From assembly GCF_001514205.1 (NCBI RefSeq), contig NZ_KQ948768.1, positions 1 to 64,000 on the forward strand: DNA of 64,000 nt, written 5' to 3'. This stretch comes from Streptomyces griseoruber (GTDB lineage Bacteria; Actinomycetota; Actinomycetes; Streptomycetales; Streptomycetaceae). Below the pieces are notes generated by a model. The model made no database searches, was not told the DNA's origin, and saw only the letters and a list, made by a program, of their open reading frames with translations. Shown here in pieces: positions 34,034-59,100 of the stretch; position 1 is the first letter of the stretch; every line of letters begins with the position of its first letter. The translations under genes were made by a program, and so were the position numbers.

Positions 34034-37000
34034 TCAGGCGTGGCTCTCCAGCGTGTGCAGCCACTGGCGGGCAGCCTCGACCGTGGTCGGGGTGTGCTCC
34101 TCCAGTACGGTGAAGTGGTCGCCGGGGATGTCCACGACGCGGTGCGGCACGGGCCAGTAGGCGCGCCAGTCGTCACGGCCGGTGGGGTCCACGGCCATGT
34201 GGCGCAGAGGTGTGTCGGCGCGCAGCGCGAGGGTCGGTGCGGCGACGGGCTGGGGCTGCCAGGGAGCGAAGATGTTGTTGTATCCGCCCATCGCGGTCAG
34301 GCTCGCGTCGCTCCACACCATGTCGTAGGCCTCGATGCGGTCGAGCATGCCGGTGAGCAGGGCGGTCAGCCACCACTCCCCCATGCCCTCGCGGACGGCA
34401 CTGTCGATGGGGTAGGTGTCGATCAGGAGGAGTCCGGCCGGTGTGCGGCCCTCCTGTTCCAGGCGGGCGGTGACCGCATGGGCGAGGCAGCCGCCCATGG
34501 ACCGTCCCACGATGACGAACGGCCGGTCGTCGCCGACGAGTCGGCGCACGGTCTCGACGTGCTGGGTGAGGAACGTGTCCAGGCTGTCGGGCAGCAAGTC
34601 TGCGGCCCCCCAGCCCGGCGAGGGCACGACGAACAGGTCGCGTTCGCCCTGGAAGGCGTGGCCGAAGCGGGCGTACTCGTGCGGTCCCGAGATGGCGCTG
34701 AGGGCGGGGAAGCACACGACCGCGGTGTCGCGGTCGCCCTGTGCCAGGTGCAGCGGCTGCGGGGTGTGCACCGCGCGTTCGTCGAGCGTGTACCGTCCGC
34801 GCAGTGCGGAGGCGACGCCGATGAGCGCGGAGGCGTCGGCGAACTTCCCCTCGGCGGCGAGCCGCCGGTAGAGCGTGGACAAGGGTTCGTCGTCGGGGGT
34901 GCGCGGTGCGGCGACGGGGCCGGAGTCCTGCACCGTACCCATCGACTCGTCGATGTGCACGGCGAGTTCGACCGGCGTGGGATGGTCGAAGGTGATGGTG
35001 GCGGCGAGCCGCAGACCGGTGGCGGCGGTGAGGCGGTTGCGCAGTTCCACGGCGGCGAGCGAGTCGAGCCCGAGTTCGTTGAAGGGCGCGTCCCGCGTCA
35101 CGGCTACCGGGCGGGTGGCCAGTACGGATGCGGTCTCGTCGCGGACGAGGGTGAGCAGGATCTCCTGCCGCTCCGCCGCCGTTCGCCCGGCGAGCCTGGC
35201 GGACAGCGCGGGTCCTTCCGTGGTGGCGCGGGCCGTCCGGCGGGGCGGTCGCACCAGGCCGCGCAGGAGCGCCGGGACCGGCTGCCTCTCGCGCAGTGCA
35301 GCCAGGTCCAGGGGCGCCGGCACCAGGTACGGCACCCCCAACGCGTGTGCACGGTCGAAGAGTTGCGTCCCCCGGTCGGTGGGCAGCGCGCGCAGGCCTG
35401 CCCGGCGGGCCCGGCCGAGGTCGGCTTCGGTGAGGTGGCCGGTGATGCCGCTGGGCTGCTCCCACTGGCCCCAGGCCAGGGACTGGGCGGGCAGCCCGAG
35501 GGTGTGGCGGTGGGCGGCGAGCGCGTCGAGGAAGGTGTTGGCCGCGGAGTAGGAGCCCTGGCCGGGGCCGCCGAGGACGGCCGCGACGGAGGAGTAGAGG
35601 ACGAAGGCGTCCAGCGGGAGGTGCGCGGTCAGTTCGTGCAGATGCCAGGCTCCGTCGGCCTTCGGACGCAGCACGGTGTCGAGCCGGTCGGGGGTCAGGG
35701 CGTCGACGAGTCCGTCGTCGACGGTGCCGGCCGTGTGCACGACGGCCGTCAGGGGGTGGTGGGGCGGCACCGAGGCGATGAGCGCGGCGAGCGCGCCGCG
35801 GTCGGCTGTGTCGACGGCCACGACGGTGACCTGTGCGCCCGCCGCGCTGAGTTCGGATGTCAACGCGTCGGCGCCAGGGGCCTGCGGGCCGCTGCGGGAA
35901 GCCAGGAGGAGGTGGCGTACGCCGTGTCGTGTGACGAGGTGACGGGCGAGGGCGGCGCCGAGCACACCGGTGCCTCCGGTGATCAGGACGGTCCCGTCCG
36001 GGTTCCACCCACCGCCGGCGGTCTCGTCGTCGGGGGTCCGGGGCGTCCTCGTCAGGCGGGGGACGTAGGCGGTGCCGGCACGGAGGGCGAGTCGGGGTTC
36101 GTCGGCCGCCCGGGCTGCCGCCACGGCGGCGGGGAGCAGAGCGGTGCTCTCCGGGACCCCGTCGGTGTCGACCAGCAGCAGCCGGTCGGGCTGTTCCGCC
36201 TGAGCGGAGCTCAGCAGTCCCCACACGGGTGCGGAGGCCAGGTCCGGCCGGTCGGTCTCGCGTACGGCTTGTGCGGCACGGACGACGACGGCCAAGGGCG
36301 AGGGCGTCTCCGCACGCTGGTGCAACAGGTCCAGGGCCTCGGCCAGGGCGGCGCGGACACGTCCCGGAACGTCACCGGACCCGTCCACTCCATCGAGGTG
36401 GACGACGTCCGGGACGGAGACCGGTCCGGGTCCGGTGGTCAACTCCCGCCATTCCAGGCGAAACAGGGAGTCGGGGTCGGTACTGCGGGCGGCGGCGAGT
36501 TGGCCGGCGGACACCAGACGGGCGTGCAGTCCGGTGATCGTCGCGACCGGGGCGCCCGATCCGTCCGCGAGGTCGACGGCGAGGGTGTCGGGTCCGGTGT
36601 GACGGAGGCGGACCCGCAGGGCGGTCGCGCCGTCGGCGTACAGCCGAACGCCCGTGTAGGCGAAGGGCAGTCGGCTGAACCCTTCCGGAGTGCCTGTCAG
36701 GTCGTCGTGCGCGGTGAGGTGGACGGCGGCGTCCAGCAGGGCGGGGTGGAGGCCGAAGCGGGCGGCGTCGGCGTGCTGCGGTTCGGGCAGGGCGACTTCG
36801 GCGAAGAAGGTGTCGCCGTGACGCCAGGCGGCGCGCAGTCCGCGGAACGCCGGGCCGTATTCCAGTCCGGAGGCCGCGAGTTCGGCGTACACGTCGTCGA
36901 CGGGAACGGCGGTGGCGCCGGGCGGGGGCCAGGCGGCCAGGTCCGCGGTCTCGGCGGGCTCGTCGGCGGGCGGCGCGGTCAGGGTGCCCGTGGCGTTGCG

Positions 37001-40000
37001 GGCCCAGTCGCCGCCGGGGACTCGGGAACGGATGACGACCTCGCGAGCCCCCGTCGGATCGGCGGCGCCGACCTCGACCTGGATCTGTACGGCACCGCGC
37101 GACGGCAGGACCAGCGGCCCCTCGACCACGAGTTCGGCGATGACGTCGACGCCGACCTCGTCACCCGCCCGCCGGGCGAGTTCGAGCAGCGCGGTGCCCG
37201 GGACGATCACGGTGCCCTGCACGGCGTGACCGGCCAGCCATGGGTGGGTGCGCAGGGAGAGGCTGCCGGTGAACAGGACCCCGTCGGTGTCGGGCAGCGG
37301 TACGGTCGCCGCGAGGAGCGGATGGCCCACGTCGTCAAGTCCGAGACCGGAGGGACGAGTCGTGGTGCCGGGCTCCAGCCAGTAGCGGCGGTGCTGGAAG
37401 GCGTAGGTGGGCAGGTCGGTGCGCCGGGCGCCGCTTGCGGCGAAGAAGGCGGACCAGTCGACGGGCCGGCCGCGGCCGTACAGCCGGCCGAGGGCGGCCG
37501 CCGCGGTCTCCGCCTCCGGCTTGTCGCGGTGCAGCGCGGGCAGCGCGAACGCGTCCTCCAGGGTGGCCCGGACCAGTGCGGTGAGCGTGCCGTCCGGGCC
37601 GAGTTCGAGGTAGGTGCCGGTACCGGCCGCGTCCAACGTGCGTACGACGTCCGCGAACCGGACGGCTTCCCTGACGTGCCGTACCCAGTAGTCGGCGGTG
37701 GTGATCTCGTCGTCCGTCGCGATCCGGCCGGTCACGTCGGAGACGACGGGAATCCGGGGCGCCCGGTAGGTGAGCCCCTTGGCCACCCGGGCGAACTCGG
37801 ACAGCATGCCGTCCATGTGGGACGAGTGGAAGGCGTGGCTCACGGTGAGGCGTCGGGTGCGCCGGTTGCGTTGGGCGAAGCGGGCGCCGAGCGCGAGGAC
37901 CGGTTCGATGTCGCCCGAGATCACCACGGAGGAAGGCCCGTTGACGGCCGCCACGTCCACCGCGACGTCCTGTGCGCCGAGTTCGGCCCGTACCTCCTCC
38001 TCGGTGGCCTGCACGGACATCATCGCCCCGCAACGGGGCAGTTGCTGCATCAGCCGGGCCCGGGCGGCGACCAGCGCCGCCGCGTCCGGGAGGTCCAGCA
38101 CTCCGGCCACGTGGGCGGCGGTCAGCTCGCCGACGGAGTGCCCGGCGACATGGTCCGGGAGGACACCCCAGGATTCGTAGAGGCGGAACAGGGCCACCTG
38201 GAGGGCGAAGAGGGCGGGCTGGGTGTACTCGGTGTCGTCCAGTCGGTGTCCGGTCGCGGTCACTTCGGCGATCGGACGGTCCAGCAGCGGGTCGAGGTGG
38301 GCCGCGACCTCGTCGTAGGCCGCGGCGAAGGCGGGATGGGCGTCGTACAACTGCCGTCCCATGCCGCTCCGTTGACTGCCCTGTCCGGTGAAGAGGACGG
38401 CCAGGGAGCCGGGGTGGGCGGTCGCGGTGTCCGCCGGGCCGTTCTCCGCGAGGTCGCGCAGTGCGGTGAGCAGGGTGTCGCGGCTGTCGGCGACGATCGT
38501 GGTGCGCTCCTTGAGGGGGGCGCGGGTGGTGGCGAGCGAGTAGGCGACGTCCAGCGGGCGGGTGTGCGGCACGTGTTCGGCGAGGCGGGCCGCCTGGGCG
38601 CGCAGGGCATCGGAGGTCTGCGCGGTGAGGACGAACGGCAGGGGCCCGGTGTCGCTCCCGGCGGGTGTCTCCGGCGCGTCGCCGGCGCCCGCTGCCGGGG
38701 CCTCCTCGATGATCACGTGCGCGTTGGTCCCGCTCGCGCCGAACGCGGACACACCGGCGCGCCTCGGGCGGCCCTCCTCGGTGGCCGGCCAGGGCTGCTC
38801 CTCGGTCAGCAGCCGTACCGCGCCCGCGGTCCAGTCGACGTAGGGGGTGGGTTCGTCGGCGTGCAGGGTGCGCGGGAGGACTCCGTGCCGGAGCGACTGG
38901 ATCACCTTGATGACGCCGGCGACTCCGGCGGCGGCCTGGGTGTGGCCGATGTTGGACTTCAACGAGCCGAGCAGCAGGGGGCGTCCGGGCTCGCGCTGTT
39001 GTCCGTAGGTGGCCAGGATCGCCTGGGCCTCGATGGGGTCGCCGAGGGAGGTGCCGGTGCCGTGCGCCTCGACGGCGTCGACGTCTGCGGAGCGCAGCCC
39101 GGCGGCTTCGAGGGCCTGCCGGATGACGCGCTGCTGCGAGGGGCCGTTGGGCGCGGTGAGACCGTTGGAGGCGCCGTCCTGGTTGACGGCGGAACCGCGC
39201 AGGACGGCCAGCACCGGATGGCCCAGGCGCCGGGCGTCGGAGAGGCGCTCGACGAGCAGCAGCCCGACTCCCTCCGCCCAGCCCGTGCCGTCGGCGCCCG
39301 CGCCGAACGCCTTGCAGCGGCCGTCGGCGGACAGCCCGCGCTGCCGTGCGAACTCGACGAACCCCTGCGGCGTGGACATCACGCTCACGCCGCCGGCGAG
39401 CGCGAGGTCGGACTCCCCCGAGCGCAGGGACTGTGCGGCCAGGTGCAGGGCGACCAGGGACGACGAGCACGCCGTGTCGACGGTCACGGCCGGGCCCTCG
39501 AAGCCGAAGGTGTAGGAGATCCGGCCCGAGGCGACGCTGTCCAGGCCACCGATGCCGAGATACCCCTCCAACTCGCCCGGCGCGTCGCCGAGTCGCGGGG
39601 TGTAGTCGCCGCCCGCGATACCGGCGAAGACGGCGGTACGGCTGCCCTTGAGGGAACGCGGGTCGATGCCCGCGCGTTCGAAGGCCTCCCACGAGGACTC
39701 CAGCAGCAACCTGTGCTGGGGGTCGGTGGCGAGCGCCTCGCGCGGGGAGATGCCGAAGAACTCGGCGTCGAAGTCGCCCACGGTGTCGAGGAATCCGCCG
39801 TGCCGGGTGTAGGAGGTGCCGACGCGCTCCGGGTCCGGGTCGTAGACGGCGTCCAGGTCCCAGCCTCGGTCGTCGGGGAACTCGGTGATGGCGTCCACGC
39901 CGTCACGCACCAGCGCCCACAGGTCGTCCGGGGAGGCGACCCCGCCGGGCAGACGGCAGGCCATGCCGATCACGGCGATCGGCTCGCGCCGGCTCTCCTC

Positions 40001-40084
40001 GACCTCCTGCAGCCGCCTGTTGGCCTGCCTGGCGTCGTTGAGCGCGCGCTTCAGATAGTCGCGGAGCTGCTGCTCGGTGGCCAT
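34034..40084 (-). CDS. Type I PKS: module 5 (KS-AT-DH-KR-ACP) and thioesterase
   Basis: The 2016-residue protein begins with an N-terminal docking helix (residues 1-33). KS has the active Cys at ~204 (DTACSSS). AT has GHSVGE (~653) and HAFH, indicating malonyl-CoA. DH has His in HxxxGxxxxP (~955, HAVQGTVIVPG) and LLDAAVH, so it looks active. KR has the nucleotide motif near 1366 (ITGGTGVLG) and catalytic Ser/Tyr (LYSSVAAVLG, SYSAANTFLD); a VDD in the LDD position suggests a B-type KR. ACP Ser is in LGLDSLAAVEL (~1675). TE Ser is in GRSMGG (~1862), with a later GDHFTVL His. There is no ER. The protein installs the last double bond and releases the chain, as acid or macrolactone. It follows PKS 2 by 67 bases. 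Confidence 0.93.
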   Translation of the reverse strand: MATEQQLRDYLKRALNDARQANRRLQEVEESRREPIAVIGMACRLPGGVASPDDLWALVRDGVDAITEFPDDRGWDLDAVYDPDPERVGTSYTRHGGFLDTVGDFDAEFFGISPREALATDPQHRLLLESSWEAFERAGIDPRSLKGSRTAVFAGIAGGDYTPRLGDAPGELEGYLGIGGLDSVASGRISYTFGFEGPAVTVDTACSSSLVALHLAAQSLRSGESDLALAGGVSVMSTPQGFVEFARQRGLSADGRCKAFGAGADGTGWAEGVGLLLVERLSDARRLGHPVLAVLRGSAVNQDGASNGLTAPNGPSQQRVIRQALEAAGLRSADVDAVEAHGTGTSLGDPIEAQAILATYGQQREPGRPLLLGSLKSNIGHTQAAAGVAGVIKVIQSLRHGVLPRTLHADEPTPYVDWTAGAVRLLTEEQPWPATEEGRPRRAGVSAFGASGTNAHVIIEEAPAAGAGDAPETPAGSDTGPLPFVLTAQTSDALRAQAARLAEHVPHTRPLDVAYSLATTRAPLKERTTIVADSRDTLLTALRDLAENGPADTATAHPGSLAVLFTGQGSQRSGMGRQLYDAHPAFAAAYDEVAAHLDPLLDRPIAEVTATGHRLDDTEYTQPALFALQVALFRLYESWGVLPDHVAGHSVGELTAAHVAGVLDLPDAAALVAARARLMQQLPRCGAMMSVQATEEEVRAELGAQDVAVDVAAVNGPSSVVISGDIEPVLALGARFAQRNRRTRRLTVSHAFHSSHMDGMLSEFARVAKGLTYRAPRIPVVSDVTGRIATDDEITTADYWVRHVREAVRFADVVRTLDAAGTGTYLELGPDGTLTALVRATLEDAFALPALHRDKPEAETAAAALGRLYGRGRPVDWSAFFAASGARRTDLPTYAFQHRRYWLEPGTTTRPSGLGLDDVGHPLLAATVPLPDTDGVLFTGSLSLRTHPWLAGHAVQGTVIVPGTALLELARRAGDEVGVDVIAELVVEGPLVLPSRGAVQIQVEVGAADPTGAREVVIRSRVPGGDWARNATGTLTAPPADEPAETADLAAWPPPGATAVPVDDVYAELAASGLEYGPAFRGLRAAWRHGDTFFAEVALPEPQHADAARFGLHPALLDAAVHLTAHDDLTGTPEGFSRLPFAYTGVRLYADGATALRVRLRHTGPDTLAVDLADGSGAPVATITGLHARLVSAGQLAAARSTDPDSLFRLEWRELTTGPGPVSVPDVVHLDGVDGSGDVPGRVRAALAEALDLLHQRAETPSPLAVVVRAAQAVRETDRPDLASAPVWGLLSSAQAEQPDRLLLVDTDGVPESTALLPAAVAAARAADEPRLALRAGTAYVPRLTRTPRTPDDETAGGGWNPDGTVLITGGTGVLGAALARHLVTRHGVRHLLLASRSGPQAPGADALTSELSAAGAQVTVVAVDTADRGALAALIASVPPHHPLTAVVHTAGTVDDGLVDALTPDRLDTVLRPKADGAWHLHELTAHLPLDAFVLYSSVAAVLGGPGQGSYSAANTFLDALAAHRHTLGLPAQSLAWGQWEQPSGITGHLTEADLGRARRAGLRALPTDRGTQLFDRAHALGVPYLVPAPLDLAALRERQPVPALLRGLVRPPRRTARATTEGPALSARLAGRTAAERQEILLTLVRDETASVLATRPVAVTRDAPFNELGLDSLAAVELRNRLTAATGLRLAATITFDHPTPVELAVHIDESMGTVQDSGPVAAPRTPDDEPLSTLYRRLAAEGKFADASALIGVASALRGRYTLDERAVHTPQPLHLAQGDRDTAVVCFPALSAISGPHEYARFGHAFQGERDLFVVPSPGWGAADLLPDSLDTFLTQHVETVRRLVGDDRPFVIVGRSMGGCLAHAVTARLEQEGRTPAGLLLIDTYPIDSAVREGMGEWWLTALLTGMLDRIEAYDMVWSDASLTAMGGYNNIFAPWQPQPVAAPTLALRADTPLRHMAVDPTGRDDWRAYWPVPHRVVDIPGDHFTVLEEHTPTTVEAARQWLHTLESHA

Positions 40085-40151
40085 CGGGGTACGTACCTCT
40101 TCCCGTCGGGTTGGTCCAGGTGGATCGGGCGGTCAGGGATGGAACGTCGTT

Positions 40152-53171
<13,020 letters not shown>

Positions 53172-53187
53172 GTGGTGGGTGCCTCTC

Positions 53188-56100
53188 CTACGAAATGCCG
53201 AGCTGGTTGTCGATGAGGTCGAAGATCTCGTCGCCGTCGGCGGCCGCGAGGAGGGCCTCGACGTCGACTGCGGGAGCGGGTGCCGCCGGTTCGGGTTCCG
53301 GCGCGGGCGGCGCCGGGGGTGCGACGAGCGTGTCGAGGTGGGCGGCCAGGGCGGTCGGGGTGGGATGGTCGAGGACGACGGTGCTCGGGAGGCGCAGTCC
53401 GGTGGCCGTGCCCAGGCGGTTGCGCAGTTCGATGACGCCGAGGGAGTCGAACCCGCTCTCCATGAAGCCGATCCCGGGACGCACGGCGGTGGCGTCGGTG
53501 TGCCCGAGGACGGCCGCGGCGGTACTCCGCACAAGGGCCAGCAGCCTGCGCAGGCGGTCGGCCTCCGGCGCGCTCTCCAGTTCGCGCCGCAGCGCACCCG
53601 ACGGGTCGGGGGACGTGCTGCGGGACCGTACGGCGGGCCGAGCCCTCGCCGCGAGATCGCGCAGCACGCCGGACTGACGGCCGCTCTCCGACCGGGTGGT
53701 GTCGATCTCGGCGGCGACCACCACCGGGTACGGCGTGCCGAGCGCGGTGTCGAACAGGGCGAGGGCGGTGTCGTTCGTCATCGGTGCGAGTCCGGTGCGG
53801 GTGAGCCGGTCCGTCTCGGTGGATCCGAGGCCCGCCGCCATGCCGCCGGCCTCGGCCCAGTGGCCCCACGCCAGCGACACCGCGGGCAGGCCACGCACCC
53901 TGCGGTACTGCGCGAGGGCGTCCAACTGGGCGTTGGCGGCGGCATAGTTGGCCTGTCCTGCGTTGCCGAGGACGCCGACGGCCGAGGAGAACAGCACGAA
54001 CGCGGAGAGGTCGAGGTGGGCGGTGGCCCGGTGCAGGTGCCGGGCGCCGTCCGCCTTGGGGCGGGCGACGGCGGCCAGCCGCTGCGGGGTGAGCGAGGTC
54101 AGGACGGTGTCGTCCAGGACGCCCGCCGTGTGCACGACGGCGGTCAGCGGGTGGGTGGCCGGCACGCCGGCGATCAGTGCGTCGACCGCGTCCGCGTCGC
54201 CGACGTCGCAGCCGACGATTGTCACCTCGGCACCCAACTCCGCAAGCGCGGAACGGAGTTCGCGAGCGCCCGGTGCGGCCGGTCCCTGCCTCCCGGTGAG
54301 CAGCAGGTGCCGTACGCCGTGGTGGGTGACCAGACGGCGGGCGACGAGCGCGCCGAGGGTGCCGGTGCCGCCGGTGATCAGGACGGTTCCGGCCGGGTCC
54401 GGGGGCGGCGGGGGCAGGGTGAGGACGAGTTTGCCGGTGTGCCGGGCCTGGCCGAGCCGCCGCAGCGCCTGTGGTGCCTGCCGGACGTCCTGGGACCTGA
54501 ACTGCAGCGGTTCCAGGGTGCCTTCGGCGAAGAGGCGGAACAACTCGGCGAGGATCTCCCCGATCCGGTCAGGCGACACGTCGAAGAGGTCGAAGTCGAG
54601 GTAGGCGGCGCCGTCGTACTCGGCGGCCACGGCCGCGGCGTCCCGCCAGTCGGTCTTGCCCATCTCCACGAACCGGCCCTCGGGCGCGAGCAGTCGCAGC
54701 GAGGCGTCGGTGAACTCGCGGGCCAGGGAGTTCAGTACGACCTCCACGCCCCGCCCGTCCGGGGTGCCGCGTCGGAAGAGGTCCTCGAAGTCGAGCGTGC
54801 GGCTGGAGGCGATGTGGTCGTCGGGCAGTCCGAGGCCGCGCAGGGTGTCCCACTTGGCGGGGTGCGCGGTGGCGTACACCTCGGCGCCCCGGTGCCGGGC
54901 CAGCTGGACGGCGGCCTGCCCCACGCCGCCTGCCGCGGAGTGGATCAACACGCTTTCTCCCGGCCTGAGTTCGGCGAGGTCGAAGAGTCCGTAGTAGGCG
55001 GTGAGGAACACCACGGGAACGCCGGACGCGCGGGCGAAGCCCCAGCCGTCGGGGATGCGGACCAGGAGCCGGTGATCGGTGACGACGACCGGTCCGAGGG
55101 TGCCCTGTACCAGTCCGGTGACCCGGTCGCCCGGCGCGAGGCCGGTGACGCCGGGCCCGGTCTCCAGGACCACGCCCGCGCCCTCGGCCCCGATGCGGGC
55201 CTCGCCCGGGTAGACGCCGAGCGCGATGAGCACGTCGCGGAAGTTCAGGCCGGTGGCGCGCAGTGCGATCCTGACCTGACCGGGCCCGAGCGGGGCCGCC
55301 GCCTCGGGGGCGTGCAGCAGGGTGAGTCCGTCGAGACTGCCGCGCGGCTCGGCGTCCAGCCGCCACGCGTCGCCGGCGTCCGGCGGCGGAGCGAGCAGGT
55401 CCGGGTCGGCGGCACGCGTCAGCCGGGGAACCAGCAGATCCGTCCCGCGGACGGCGATCTGGTCCTCCTCCGAGACGAGCAGCGCGCCGAGAGCGGCGAG
55501 CGGAAGGCCGGTGGCCGAGTCGGCGTCGAGGTCCACGAGGGCGAACCTGCCGGGATGTTCGGCCTGCGCGGCACGCACCAGTCCCCACACCGCGGCGGCG
55601 GCCGGGTCGGGAACGTCCTCGCCGGGGTGGGTGGCGACCGCGTCGCGGGTCACCAGTACGAGTCGGGTGTCCTCCGTGTCGGGGAGGGCGAGCCAGCGCT
55701 GGAGCAGGTCGAGCACGGCGGTGGCGTCGGGACCGGCGGCCAGGACCACCGGTCCGAGGGGGCGGGGCGGGGCGGCGGGGTCGTCGTAGGCCTCGACGGC
55801 ACGACCGACGGCCTCGGCCACGACGACCCGCAGGGGGTCGTCAGGGGTGGCGAGGATCGCCCGGCCGATGGACGACACCATGCCGTGGCGCACGACGGCC
55901 GGGGTCGGCCGGTCCACGGGCCGGGGGGCACCTGCGGAGTCGGCGCCGACGGGACGTCGGGTACCTTCGGCCAGGTCGGCCCGCAGCGGTTCGCCCTGGT
56001 CGCCCGGCGCAGCCCGGTCGACGAACACGCCCCCATCGGGCACCGCAACGGCACTCGACGGTCCGGCGGGCCCGAGCGGAGCGGCCTCGGCCGGGTCAAT

Positions 56101-59100
56101 CTGCGGAGGGTAGTCGGGAATGTCCGGGAGCAACGACCCGACCGGCGTCTCCACGACCTCGGGCGCGTTCGCCCGAACCCACGCAAGCCGGTGTCCGGCC
56201 GCGGTGTCCTGCCCGGGCGCGGCACGCAGGCTGAGCGCGGCCACCTCGGCGACCGGTTCGCCCACGCTGTCGCGAAGTTGCAGGGCGACCGTGTCGACGC
56301 CGATGGGCCGGACGCGTACGCGCAGAACCGACGCACCCCGGCGGGACAGGCTGACGCCCTCCCAGGCGAACGGCAGCCGTAGTCGTGCCGATCCGGGGAC
56401 CAGGGCGACGACGGCGTGCAGAGCGGCGTCGAGCAGGGCGGGGTGCAGGGCGTGCCCGGCGGTGGTCTCGGGGGCCGGTCCGACCTCGGCGTACACCTCG
56501 TCGCCGAGCCGCCAGGCCTGCGCCAGGAGCCGGAACGCGGGGCCGTAGCGGTAGCCGTCGTCGGCGAGACGGTCGTAGACGTCCGTGAGGTCGACCGGTT
56601 CGGCGCCCTCCGGTGGCCAGACGGCGTCCGTCGCGCCGACCGGGGCCGAGGCCTCGGCGGTGAGGCCGGTGGCGTGGCGTGTCCAGGGAGCGTCGGTGCC
56701 CTCCGTGCGGGAGTGCACGGCCAGCGTGCGGCGGCCGGAGTCGTCGGCCGCGCCCAGGGAGAGTTGCAGCCGGACCGTGCCGTCGACGGGCAGTTCGAGC
56801 GGTGCCTCCAGGGTCAGTTCCTCGACCCGGCCGCCGCCGGCATGGAGGGCGAGGTCCGTGAAGGCCGCGCCGGGCAGGATGACCCGGCCCGCGATGGTGT
56901 GGTCGGCGAGCCAGGGGTGGCTGCGCAGGGCGATGCGTCCGGTGAACAACGTGCCCGCGTCGTCGGGGAGTTCGACGCTGGCACCGAGCAGCGGGTGGTC
57001 GGTGGGGTCGAGGCCGACCGCGGTCGCGGCGGTGCCGGAGGGCGCGTCCAGCCAGTGCCGCCTGCGCTGGAAGGGGTAGGTCGGCAGGTCGACGGCGCGC
57101 ACGGTGTGCCGGTCGAACGCGGCCCGCCAGTCGACGGCCGCGCCGTGGACATGCAGTCGGGACAGGGCCTCGGTGAGGGTCCGTGTCTCCCCACGGCCGC
57201 CCCGCAGCGCGGCGACCGCGGTGACTCGGTCGTCGGCGCCCGTCTCGGCAAGGGACTCGACGAGGGAGGTGAGGACGGCGTCCGGGCCCAGTTCCAGGAA
57301 GGCCGTCACTCCGAGGTCGCGCAGGGCTTCGAGTCCGTCGTGGAACCGCACGGCCTCGCGGATGTGCCGCACCCAGTAGTCGGGATCGGTCAACTCCCCA
57401 GCCGCCACGGGCCGTCCGGTGACGTTGGAGATCACGGGGACGACCGGTTCGGCGAGTTCGACGCTCGCCACGAGGGCCCGGAAGTCCTCCAGGACCGCGT
57501 CCATGTGCGGAGAGTGGAAGGCGTGACTGACCGTCAGCACCTTCGTCCTGCGGCCCTTTTCCCGCCACAGACCCGCGATGCGCTGTACGTCGTCCGCGTC
57601 GCCGGAGACGACGACGGACGCGGGACCGTTGACCGCGGCGATGCTCACCCGCCCGGCGGTCGCGGCGACCAGCGGTGCCGCTTCGGCCTCCGTGGCCTGG
57701 AGAGCGGCCATGGCGCCGCCTTCCGGGAGCGCCTGCATGAGGCGTCCTCGCGCGGCGACCAGGCGGACCGCGTCCGGCAGCGAGAAGACTCCGGCGAGGT
57801 GTGCCGCGGTCAGTTCGCCGATCGAGTGGCCGATGAACGCGTCGGCTCGGACTCCGAACGAGGCGGCGAGTCGGTACAGGGCGACGCCCAGGGCGAACAG
57901 GGCGGGCTGGGTGTAGGCGGTGGTGTCGAGCAGTGCCGCGTGCGCGCTGCCCGGTTCGGCGAACAGCACGTCGAGCAGCGGGGTGTCCAGTTCCGCGTCG
58001 AAGAGCGCCGCCGTCTCGTCGAGGGCGGTGGTGAAGACGGGGTGGATCTCGTACAACGCCCTTCCCGCTCCCGGGCGTTGGCTGCCTTGCCCGGGGAACA
58101 GGATCGCCGTGCGGATCTCGCGGCCGGCGGCCGGGCCGTGCACGAGTCCGGGCGCGTCCGTGCCGTCGGCCAGGGCGCGCAGCGCCGCGGTCCGGGCGGC
58201 GCGGGTGTCGCCGACGATCACGGCGCGGTGGTCGTGGAGTGACCGGGCGGCGGCCAGCGACCAGCCGACGTCGGCGTCCCGCCCGTCGAGCGTCTCCAGG
58301 CGGGCGAGAAGGCGGCGCGCCTGGGCTCGGAGAGCGTCGTTGTCGCGGGCGGACACGATCCACGGCCCCGGTACGGCGGCGGACGCCACGACGGTGCCCT
58401 CGTCCTCGGCGGGCGGCGCCGCCTCCAGGATCACGTGGGCGTTGGTGCCGCTGATGCCGAACGAGGACACGCCGGCTCGCCGGGGCCGGTCCTCGACCGG
58501 GGCCGGCCACGGAGTGTGGGCTGTGAGGAGGGAGACCGTACCGGCCGACCAGTCCACGTGCGGGGTGGGCCGGTCCACGTGCAGGGTGCCGGGCAGTTCG
58601 CCGTGTTCCAGGGCCTGCACGAGCTTGATGACCCCGGTGACTCCGGCGGCGGCCTGAGTGTGCCCGATGTTGGATTTCGCGGAACCGACGAGCAGGGGCC
58701 GCCCGGCGTCCCGGTCCTTTCCGTACACGGCGATCAGGGCCTGCGCCTCGATGGGATCGCCGAGCGCGGTACCCGTACCGTGCGCCTCGACGGCGTCCAC
58801 GTCGCCGGGCCGCAGCCCGGCGGAGGCCAGGGCCTGGCGGATGACCCGCTCCTGGGAAGGGCCGTTCGGCGCGGTCAGCCCGTTGGAGGCGCCGTCCTGG
58901 TTGACCGCGGAGCCGCGCACCAGTGCGAGTACCCGGTGGCCGTGGCGGCGCGCGTCGGAGAGGCGCTCCAGGAGGACCAGTCCGACTCCCTCGGCCCATG
59001 CCGTGCCGTCGGCCGCCGCGGCGAACGGTTTGCAGCGCCCGTCGGGTGCCAGCCCGCGCTGACGGCTGAACTCGGTGAACATGCCCGGCCCCGACATCAC